Source: Pseudomonadota bacterium
GTDB taxonomy: Bacteria > Pseudomonadota > Alphaproteobacteria > Acetobacterales > Acetobacteraceae
DNA length: 5,570 nucleotides
Assembly: GCA_021841985.1 (NCBI GenBank)
Contig: JAKCCP010000279.1
Location: forward strand, 1-5,570
Direction of reading: 5' to 3'
The position numbers and the translations under genes were made by a program. The notes under the pieces were generated by a model. The model saw nothing but the letters and a program-made list of their open reading frames with translations. It was not told the origin of the DNA and searched no databases. This document shows positions 1-4,419 of this stretch, one piece after another. Position 1 is the stretch's first letter; every line of letters starts with the position of its first letter.

Positions 1-109
1 TGGCTATGATTTGCCGCATTGCCTGCGCGTCACCATCGGCACGGCGGAGGAATGCGAGATGGTCGCGGCTTCGCTCGGCGCGTTCATGGCCCGCGCGCCG
101 CATGGCTGA
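1..109 (+). CDS. hisC: Histidinol-phosphate aminotransferase, C-terminal fragment (partial)
   Basis: This is the 3' end of a gene that enters from the left edge; 35 codons are visible (reading frame from base 2) before the TGA at 107-109. The peptide contains LRVTIGTAEE followed by a short helix ending in FMARAPHG. That matches the usual end of fold-type I PLP aminotransferases of the HisC family, where an 'LR(I/V)(T/S)IGT..E' strand precedes the last helix. HisC converts imidazole-acetol phosphate to histidinol phosphate, and many alphaproteobacterial HisC proteins are thought also to transaminate aromatic keto acids. The gene sits directly before tyrA with an 8-base overlap, a common alphaproteobacterial pair, which supports the call. 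No catalytic residues are in view, so another class I/II aminotransferase is possible. Confidence 0.65.
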   Translation, partial: GYDLPHCLRVTIGTAEECEMVAASLGAFMARAPHG

Positions 110-989
110 GCCGGTTTTCCGGCGTCTCGCGCTGATCGGCGTCGGGCTGATCGGGAGTTCGATCGCCCGCCGCGCCCGCGCGGGCGGCGATCTCGCCGGC
201 GAAATCATCGCCTGCGCCCAAAGTGCCGCAACCCGCGAGCGCGTCCGCGAACTCGGCCTGGCCGACCGCGTCGAGAAGGATCCGGCGGCAGCGGTGGCCG
301 GTGCCGATGGTGTTTTCCTCTGCGCCCCGGTCGGGAGTTACGGCGCCATCGCCGCTGCCATGGCACCGAGGCTCGCGCCGGGGGCGATCGTGAGCGACGT
401 CGGCTCGACCAAGCAATCGGTGATCCGCGACGTCGCCCCGCATCTCCCCGCCGGCGTTCATTTCGTCCCCGGCCATCCCTTGGCCGGCACCGAGCATTCC
501 GGCCCGGATGCCGGGTTCGCGACCCTGTTCGAGGGGCGCTGGACGATTTTGACGCCGCTTCCGGACTGCGATCCGGCGGCGATCGCGCGGGTTGGCGAAT
601 TCTGGCGCCGCTCTGGCGCGATGGTGGAGACGATGGAGGCCGGGCATCATGACCGGGTGCTCGCGATCGTCAGCCATTTGCCGCATCTCATCGCGTTTAC
701 GATCTGCGGCACCGCCGATGATCTCGCCGATGAAAGCCGGAGCCAGGTGCTGAAATTCGCCGCCAGCGGCTTTCGCGACTTCACCCGCATCGCCGCGTCG
801 GATCCGGTGATGTGGCGCGACGTGTTCTTGAACAACCGCGAGGCGCTGCTCGAAATGCTCGCGCGCTTCATGGAGGATGCGCAGGCGATGGCGCGCGCCG
901 TGCGCTGGGCGGATGGCGCCTATATCGAGGACAAGGTCAATCGCGGCCGCAAAATCCGCCAGAGCCTGATCGATCTCCATCAGGCGTGA
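102..989 (+). CDS. tyrA: Prephenate/arogenate dehydrogenase
   Basis: A 295-residue cytoplasmic enzyme of the TyrA family. It oxidatively decarboxylates prephenate (to 4-hydroxyphenylpyruvate) or arogenate (to tyrosine). The N-terminal Rossmann fold has GVGLIGSS at residues 13-20. DVGSTK at 99-104 and the hallmark GHPLAGTEHSG at 124-134 line the active site. SHLPH at 191-195 and GFRDFTRIAASDPVMW at 223-238 belong to the all-helical C-terminal dimerisation domain. There is no chorismate mutase or ACT domain, so this is the short monofunctional form at normal length. I chose the ATG at 102 because it places the Rossmann strand seven residues in, as in relatives; an upstream in-frame start would add 32 residues of out-of-frame hisC sequence. 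The start overlaps the hisC stop by 8 bases and has no clear Shine-Dalgarno sequence, which suggests translational coupling. Substrate preference and cofactor cannot be settled; the residue after the second beta strand is not acidic. Confidence 0.93.
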   Translation: MAEPVFRRLALIGVGLIGSSIARRARAGGDLAGEIIACAQSAATRERVRELGLADRVEKDPAAAVAGADGVFLCAPVGSYGAIAAAMAPRLAPGAIVSDVGSTKQSVIRDVAPHLPAGVHFVPGHPLAGTEHSGPDAGFATLFEGRWTILTPLPDCDPAAIARVGEFWRRSGAMVETMEAGHHDRVLAIVSHLPHLIAFTICGTADDLADESRSQVLKFAASGFRDFTRIAASDPVMWRDVFLNNREALLEMLARFMEDAQAMARAVRWADGAYIEDKVNRGRKIRQSLIDLHQA

Positions 990-1027
990 CGTGGCGCGCA
1001 TGGCGTGGCGCGGCGGGATCGCCGGCG

Positions 1028-1636
1028 TTACCCGACCCGTGGCGGCGGGTGCAGCGCGTCGTGGAATGGCGGCGCGTCGAGCGCGTTCCGGGTGAGGGTG
1101 GTGAGAAAGCCGAGCGCCAGGGTTTGCGCCTGTTCGGCGATCGGGGTTGCGGCATCGATGCCGGCGCTGGTGGTGTTCTGGAGACGCTCGCGGTCGCGCT
1201 GGCGGCCGGAGGCGAGATCGTAAAGCAACACATCGATATCGGCGAAGGCGGCGAGATCGGTCACCGCGACGATTTCGAAGCGATGGATGTCGAGGCGGAG
1301 ACCGAGCGTCGGCGGCGTATCGAGGGCGAGTTCGCCGCGTCGTTCGAGGCCGGCGGTGAAGCGCTGCTGCACCAGCCGCGCGATCGGGTAGGGCGCGGTC
1401 AGGGTCTGGCGGAAGCTGCCATCGGTGCCGCGGACCTCGCCGAGCCAGTCGGGTTTGGCGCGGCGCCGGTCGAGCACTTGCGGCAGGCCGATGACGGCGG
1501 CGGCGGGCGGCGGCGGCGCGGCGCAAGCGGCGGCGAGCCATGGCAGGAGCAAAAAAACCCCGCGCCGCGAGCAGGCGCCGAGGATGATGCGATCAGCGCC
1601 CTCAGGCGGCGCGGAGCGCGCTCGGCAATCCGGCAA
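1028..1636 (-). CDS. Predicted lipoprotein of unknown function, last gene of the atp operon
   Basis: An open frame of up to 202 residues that ends in TAA. The hydrophobic stretch VFLLLPWLAAAC (about residues 27-38) has two Arg just before it and ends in a lipobox-like Ala-Ala-Ala-Cys. This suggests a lipoprotein signal peptide with Cys38 as the lipidated residue, followed by a Pro/Ala-rich linker and a soluble domain of about 150 residues (LPQVLDRRR..., then LRLDIHRFEIVAV). The pattern faintly recalls small envelope lipoproteins such as YajG or the PqiC-type ABC auxiliary lipoproteins, but I do not recognise the family. The frame overlaps the end of atpF by 35 bases if the first possible start (TTG at 1636) is used. 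There is no in-frame ATG or GTG before the signal sequence, so the start is uncertain. A 7-T run lies within the signal sequence codons (1551-1557). Coding is supported by the sensible signal-peptide layout and strand continuity with atpF. Confidence 0.65.
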   Translation of the reverse strand: MPDCRARSAPPEGADRIILGACSRRGVFLLLPWLAAACAAPPPPAAAVIGLPQVLDRRRAKPDWLGEVRGTDGSFRQTLTAPYPIARLVQQRFTAGLERRGELALDTPPTLGLRLDIHRFEIVAVTDLAAFADIDVLLYDLASGRQRDRERLQNTTSAGIDAATPIAEQAQTLALGFLTTLTRNALDAPPFHDALHPPPRVG

Positions 1637-2117
1637 TGGCCTGATCCACGAGCACTGTCGCCGCCTCGGGCGCGAGGTCGCGGGCGATCACGTCGCGCGC
1701 GGCGGCGATGGCGATATCGGTGGTGGCGCGGCGCAACTCCGCCAGGGCGGCTTTTTCGGCGGCACTGATGCGGATATGGGCCATTTCCTCGCGGCGCCTG
1801 GCGCTGGCCTCGGCCTCGTCGCGGATCGCCTGGGCCAAGCGAGCGGCCTCGATTTCCGCCTTTTCCAGCAGCGCGGTGGCTTCGGCCAGGGCGGTCTCGC
1901 GCTGCTTCGTTGCGTCACGCAGCATGTCCTCGGCCTCGCGGCGCAGCCGCGCCGCCGCCTCCAATTCCTGCCGAATGGCGTCGGCGCGGGCGTCCAGCAC
2001 CGCCGTCAGCGCGGTGAAAAGCCGCTTGCCGAACAGGGCGAAGAACAAAACGAAAGCGACCGCGACCCAGAAGGTCGGGCGTTCCCAAGGGGTGCCGGTC
2101 AGCGCTTCCCATTGCAT
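1602..2117 (-). CDS. atpF: F0F1 ATP synthase subunit b
   Basis: A 171-residue peripheral-stalk subunit. It has one N-terminal membrane segment (about residues 14-30, FWVAVAFVLFFALFG) and then a long, highly charged, Ala-rich helix. The typical junction LDARADAIRQELEAA (41-55) begins this helix, and a delta-binding-like tail (TDIAIAAARDVIARDL) follows near 133-148. Together with b' it forms the right-handed coiled coil that holds the F1 head against the a subunit. The ATG at 2117 is fixed by a strong AAAGGAG at 2125-2131, seven bases upstream. The gene starts 15 bases after the atpF' stop, so the two are clearly cotranscribed. b-like subunits in tandem are normal in alphaproteobacteria and phototrophs, where a b/b' heterodimer replaces the b homodimer. 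Its stop lies inside the beginning of the lipoprotein frame. Confidence 0.95.
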   Translation of the reverse strand: MQWEALTGTPWERPTFWVAVAFVLFFALFGKRLFTALTAVLDARADAIRQELEAAARLRREAEDMLRDATKQRETALAEATALLEKAEIEAARLAQAIRDEAEASARRREEMAHIRISAAEKAALAELRRATTDIAIAAARDVIARDLAPEAATVLVDQAIAGLPSALRAA

Positions 2118-2124
2118 CGCGTTG

Positions 2125-2131
2125 CTCCTTT
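2125..2131 (-). promoter_or_regulatory. Shine-Dalgarno sequence of atpF
   Basis: AAAGGAG on the minus strand, seven bases before the atpF ATG and just after the atpF' TGA (2133-2135). It is the strongest ribosome binding site in the operon and fixes the atpF start. Confidence 0.85.
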
Positions 2132-2132
2132 G

Positions 2133-2729
2133 TCAGCCCACGGCCCGCGCCGCGAGCGCCTGCTCGACCGCCGCCGCGACCGCGCCGGCAGCGGGGGCAA
2201 GTCCGGTGAGGCGGGTGATCAGGGTGACCGTCGTTTCACGCGCCGCTTCGCGAAGCGCGCCCATCGCTACCTGTTCGGCCGCGACGATGCGGGCCTCGGC
2301 GGCCTCGAGATCGGCCTTGAGGCGGGCATCGAGGGCGCTGGCATGGGCCAAGGCCTCACGCTTTGCCCGCTCGGTGGCGCCGGCGATCGCCGCTCCCGCC
2401 TCGGCATGGGCATGGCGGGCGGCGGCGTTCAGTTCGGCGATGGCGTCATCGGCGGTCTGCTTGGCGGCGCGGGCGGCGTCGAGATCGCCCTTGATGCGCC
2501 GCGCCCGCTCCGCCAGCACCGAGGCGACGCGCGGCAGCCCCCACTGGGAGAGCAGCAGATAGAGGGCAAAGAAGATGATGGCGAGCCATACCACCTGGCT
2601 GAGCAGCAGCTTGTTGGCGAAATCGAGCTGCGGCATGCCTTTTTTCCCGCCCTCGGCCAAGGCAAGGCCAGGGAAGGAAAGAAAGAAAGGCAGCAAGGTG
2701 GCGAGGCGGCGCGGCATCGTTTCTTCCAT
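2133..2729 (-). CDS. atpF': F0F1 ATP synthase subunit b'
   Basis: A second b-type stalk subunit, 198 residues from the first ATG, or 194 from the ATG at 2717 (MPRRLATLL). It begins with a signal-peptide-like segment: two Arg, a hydrophobic core LLPFFLSFPGLALA, and a likely cleavage site after Ala25. A short linker ending in the family signature MPQLDFANKLLLSQVVW (32-48) follows, then the membrane helix (about 43-61). The remainder is a long Ala/Glu/Arg-rich coiled helix (RIKGDLDAARAAK onward). The MPQLDF motif and the tandem arrangement with atpF identify b' (called atpF', atpX or atpG in different genomes). GGAG at 2734-2737 favours the ATG at 2729; a weaker GGAAG favours 2717. The latter would give a more conventional signal-peptide N-terminus, so the start is open by four codons. 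A perfect hairpin lies immediately upstream of the ribosome binding site. Confidence 0.93.
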   Translation of the reverse strand: MEETMPRRLATLLPFFLSFPGLALAEGGKKGMPQLDFANKLLLSQVVWLAIIFFALYLLLSQWGLPRVASVLAERARRIKGDLDAARAAKQTADDAIAELNAAARHAHAEAGAAIAGATERAKREALAHASALDARLKADLEAAEARIVAAEQVAMGALREAARETTVTLITRLTGLAPAAGAVAAAVEQALAARAVG

Positions 2730-2740
2730 TCATCTCCGTT

Positions 2741-2762
2741 GGCCAGCGCTGCGGCGCTGGCC
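2741..2762 (-). promoter_or_regulatory. Intercistronic hairpin between atpE and atpF'
   Basis: The arms GGCCAGCGC and GCGCTGGCC are perfect complements (9 bp, nearly all G/C) around a four-base loop (CGCA on the sense, minus, strand). The structure begins 19 bases after the atpE stop and ends three bases before the GGAG of atpF'. No T-run follows it on the minus strand, so it is not a standard intrinsic terminator. A role in protecting the atpE 3' end, partial attenuation, or masking the atpF' ribosome site is inferred from its position. Confidence 0.75.
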
Positions 2763-2781
2763 GAATTCAAAGGGCGAGGGA

Positions 2782-3006
2782 TCAGGTGAACAGAAGCAGG
2801 AACGACATCATCAGCGCGAACAGCGCCACCGCCTCGGTCAGCGCGAAGCCGAGAATCGCGAGGCCGAATACCTGGTCGCGCGAAGCCGGGTTGCGGGCGA
2901 TGCTGCTGACCAGAGAGGAAAAGATGTTACCGATACCGACACCGACACCAGCGAGTGCGATCACGGCGAGACCCGCGCCCAGGGCCTTAGCAGCAGCGAC
3001 GTCCAT
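2782..3006 (-). CDS. atpE: F0F1 ATP synthase subunit c (proteolipid)
   Basis: A 74-residue hairpin of two membrane helices, the usual length for alphaproteobacterial c subunits. Helix 1 carries the glycine ladder GVGVGIG (20-26), the packing motif that shapes the c-ring. The polar cytoplasmic loop ARNPASRDQ (37-45) has the conserved Arg-Asn-Pro contact for gamma/epsilon. Helix 2 contains the proton-carrying carboxylate Glu58 in ALTEAVALF. Ile25 and Ala59 occupy positions where sodium-dependent c subunits have Gln and Ser, so proton coupling is expected. The ATG at 3006 is preceded by AAAGGA (3017-3022) at a somewhat long 10-base spacing. The gene lies 110 bases after atpB, by far the longest spacer in the operon, which contains a tandem repeat; a hairpin follows the stop. 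Several copies of c are needed per complex, so local control of expression is plausible. Confidence 0.97.
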   Translation of the reverse strand: MDVAAAKALGAGLAVIALAGVGVGIGNIFSSLVSSIARNPASRDQVFGLAILGFALTEAVALFALMMSFLLLFT

Positions 3007-3026
3007 GACTGAGTAATCCTTTCATT

Positions 3027-3088
3027 TGACGAAAGCAGAAGATTGGGTGACGAAAGCAGAAGATTGGGTGACGAAAGCGAAACCAGGG
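3027..3088. repeat. 21-base tandem repeat in the atpB-atpE spacer (two perfect copies plus one degenerate)
   Basis: On the plus strand, unit 1 (3027-3047) and unit 2 (3048-3068) are identical. Each begins TGACGAAAGC and ends AGATTGGG. A third, degenerate 20-base unit (3069-3088) keeps TGACGAAAGC and then reads GAAACCAGGG. Read as mRNA (minus strand) the repeats are rich in C and U and poor in secondary structure, and they lie directly upstream of the atpE ribosome binding site. They are not inside any gene I accept. Confidence 0.9.
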
Positions 3089-3116
3089 TGAGGGTTGGCC
3101 GAGAATTCTGCCGTAA

Positions 3117-3884
3117 TCAGTGCAGATGCACCGCGTCGTGCAGATAGATGCAGGTGAGGATGGCGAACACATAGGCTTGCAGGAATGCCACCAGAATCTC
3201 GAACCCCATCAGCGCGATATTGATCGCCAGAGGCGCGACCGCAAGTACATAGCCGAACGCGCCGAGCGCCCCCACCAGCATGATCATGAAGCTCGCGAAC
3301 ACCTCGAACATCACGTGCCCGGCGGTCATGTTGGCGAAAAGACGAATCGAGAGCGAAACCGGGCGCGAGAGATAGGAGAGGATCTCGATCGGGATGATCA
3401 GCGGCGCCAGCAGCTTTGGGACGCCAGCGGGGAAGAAATAGGTGAAGAAACGGAGGCCATGGATGCGGAGCGCGACCAGCGTCACCAGCACGATGACCAG
3501 GATCGCGAGCGCCCCCGTCACCATGATGTGGCTGGTGAAGGTGAAGAAATAGGGGAACAGGCCGAGTAGGTTGCCTATCAGGATGAAGGTGAACAGCGTG
3601 AAGATGAAGGGGAAAAACCGCTTTCCCTCCTCGCCGATCTGATCGAGGCACATATTGTAGATGAAATCGTGGAGGTATTCGACCAAAGCCTGCAACCGCC
3701 CAGGGACGATGGCGCGCGGCTTCATGCCGAAATAGAGCAGCCCCAGGAGCACCGCGCCGGCGAGCAGCATGATTTCATTGGCGTTGGTGAAATTCACCGC
3801 GCCGCCGATTTCGCCGAGACCATGAGCGAGACGGAACTGCCCCAGAGCGTCGATCGCCGAACCTTCTGCCGCCAAGACCGCCAT
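3117..3884 (-). CDS. atpB: F0F1 ATP synthase subunit a
   Basis: A 255-residue polytopic membrane protein with about five to six hydrophobic segments. It forms the two proton half-channels against the c-ring. The essential arginine is Arg181 in SLSIRLFANMTAGH (178-191), equivalent to E. coli Arg210. The conserved Gln236 in LQAYVFAIL matches E. coli Gln252. His190 and Glu229 fall where E. coli has Glu219 and His245, the swapped arrangement found in mitochondria and alphaproteobacteria. GNLLGLFPYFFT is the other family hallmark. The ATG at 3884 is used here. A TTG at 3893 would add three residues; a TTG at 3875 has AAGG-type sequence at better spacing and would give an N-terminus beginning with AAEGSAIDAL, so the start is uncertain by a few codons. 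The gene follows atpI by 48 bases (39 with the TTG at 3893) in the same operon. Confidence 0.96.
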   Translation of the reverse strand: MAVLAAEGSAIDALGQFRLAHGLGEIGGAVNFTNANEIMLLAGAVLLGLLYFGMKPRAIVPGRLQALVEYLHDFIYNMCLDQIGEEGKRFFPFIFTLFTFILIGNLLGLFPYFFTFTSHIMVTGALAILVIVLVTLVALRIHGLRFFTYFFPAGVPKLLAPLIIPIEILSYLSRPVSLSIRLFANMTAGHVMFEVFASFMIMLVGALGAFGYVLAVAPLAINIALMGFEILVAFLQAYVFAILTCIYLHDAVHLH

Positions 3885-3932
3885 CCCCTTCAAAACCGGC
3901 CGCGCGCGCCGACCGCATCACCAATCCAGCGT

Positions 3933-4280
3933 CTAACGCCGGCCGCGCGCCGCGCGTGGCCCAACCAGGCGCCAGACATTCATCACCCCGGCCGCCCCGC
4001 CGAGCAGCACGAAAACCGCGAGAAACAGCGGTCTCGTATGCAGCCAGCGATCCAGCCCGTAACCGATGGCGACCGCGACCGCGAGCGCCGAAGCCAATTC
4101 CACGCCGACCCGCAAGCCCAAGGCAAGGGCGTTGGCCGGCAAATCCGTCCCCCGCGAAGCCGCGACCGGCCGGTCGAGCCCCTGGCGACCCCGGGCCGCG
4201 GCCAGCCGCGCCTCGAATGACGCCGCGCCGCGTTCCCGATCTCCCTCGGCCTGATCCCCGCCGGCCTGATCCTTGCCCAT
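3933..4280 (-). CDS. atpI: ATP synthase accessory protein AtpI
   Basis: A 115-residue small membrane protein and the first gene of the F0 operon. The N-terminal third is polar and charged, with SFEARLAAARGRQG (21-34), a stretch typical of alphaproteobacterial AtpI. Two hydrophobic helices follow (about 52-75 and 84-103), with the family pattern GYGLDRWL at the end of the first and LLGGAAGVMNVWR in the second. Proteins of this family are reported to help c-ring assembly and, in some bacilli, Mg2+ uptake; they are not part of the finished enzyme. The ATG at 4280 is preceded by GAGGAG (4283-4288) at a short spacing. An in-frame GTG at 4307 would add nine residues but has no ribosome site, so I prefer the ATG. 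The sequence is weakly conserved, but position and topology make the call firm. Confidence 0.9.
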   Translation of the reverse strand: MGKDQAGGDQAEGDRERGAASFEARLAAARGRQGLDRPVAASRGTDLPANALALGLRVGVELASALAVAVAIGYGLDRWLHTRPLFLAVFVLLGGAAGVMNVWRLVGPRAARGRR

Positions 4281-4282
4281 CG

Positions 4283-4288
4283 CTCCTC
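4283..4288 (-). promoter_or_regulatory. Shine-Dalgarno sequence of atpI
   Basis: GAGGAG on the minus strand ends two bases before the ATG at 4280, so the core GAGG is four bases away. The spacing is tight, but it is the only purine-rich site near the possible starts and supports the ATG over the upstream GTG at 4307. Confidence 0.55.
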
Positions 4289-4321
4289 GCTCGGCGGAGG
4301 GTTCCACCGAAAGGCAGGCGC

Positions 4322-4350
4322 TTCCTAGAGGCCAGGGGCGATCTCGTCAA
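4322..4350 (-). promoter_or_regulatory. Putative sigma70-type promoter of the atp (F0) operon
   Basis: On the minus strand TTGACG (4345-4350), five of six bases of the -35 consensus, is followed by exactly 17 bases and then TAGGAA (4322-4327), a weak -10 box matching three of six positions. It would give a leader of roughly 35 bases before atpI. It lies in the only sizeable gap upstream of the operon. The -35 is convincing, the -10 is not. Confidence 0.45.
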
Positions 4351-4370
4351 GAACGCTTGAAGCGTGTCTT
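4349..4370. promoter_or_regulatory. Palindrome in the atpI / dehydrogenase divergent region (candidate operator)
   Basis: The arms ACGCTT (4353-4358) and AAGCGT (4360-4365) are perfect inverted copies around a single G. Flanking AAGA (4349-4352) and TCTT (4367-4370) extend the symmetry with one extra base on the right side. The element touches the -35 box of the atp promoter and lies 50 bases before the dehydrogenase start. A dyad of this size suits a dimeric regulator; with no U-run or adequate loop it is unlikely to be a terminator. The regulator is unknown. Confidence 0.5.
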
Positions 4371-4407
4371 GCCTTTGCGCCCCGTCTTTCGCACCATCGC
4401 GCGGGCA

Positions 4408-4413
4408 GAGGAG
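4408..4413 (+). promoter_or_regulatory. Shine-Dalgarno sequence of the D-2-hydroxyacid dehydrogenase gene
   Basis: GAGGAG six bases before the ATG at 4420. It decides this start over upstream in-frame possibilities reaching back to 4273, which would run through the divergent promoter region. Confidence 0.85.
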
Positions 4414-4419
4414 ACATTC

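Noticed and set aside
1011..1024. Hairpin CGGCG/CGCCG in the gap between the convergent tyrA and lipoprotein genes as a shared terminator
   Set aside because: Only five pairs and no T-run on either strand; such stems are common by chance at this GC content.
84..1541. 485-codon open frame on the minus strand antisense to tyrA and through the lipoprotein gene
   Set aside because: Extremely Arg/Ala/Pro/His-rich low-complexity translation with no motifs; it is the mirror of a high-GC coding region and spans the boundary of two well-supported genes.
1708..2562. 284-codon plus-strand frame rich in Ser/Ala/Arg
   Set aside because: A shadow frame of the Ala-rich coiled-coil codons of the b and b' genes.
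1425..2789. 454-codon open frame on the plus strand opposite atpF, atpF' and the lipoprotein
   Set aside because: Gly/Arg-rich shadow of the strongly supported atp genes; no domain, no ribosome binding site.
2987..3025. 12-codon upstream frame ([12 protein letters not shown]) overlapping the atpE start
   Set aside because: No ribosome binding site before its ATG, and its first codons are the atpE Shine-Dalgarno region itself; most likely chance.
3022..3651. 209-codon minus-strand frame overlapping atpB in another frame and translating the tandem repeat as repeated AFVTQSS-like peptides
   Set aside because: It runs out of frame through conserved atpB codons; the peptide repeat simply reflects the 21-base DNA repeat.
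3897..3911. CGGC/GCCG stem over a GC-alternating loop just upstream of atpB, followed by four T on the sense strand
   Set aside because: Stem of four Watson-Crick pairs extended only by wobble pairs, and a T-run too short for a terminator in the middle of a conserved operon.
4370..4397. Promoter TTGCCT-N17-CACCAT for the dehydrogenase gene
   Set aside because: The -35 is moderate but the -10 matches only three consensus positions; too weak to list as a feature.
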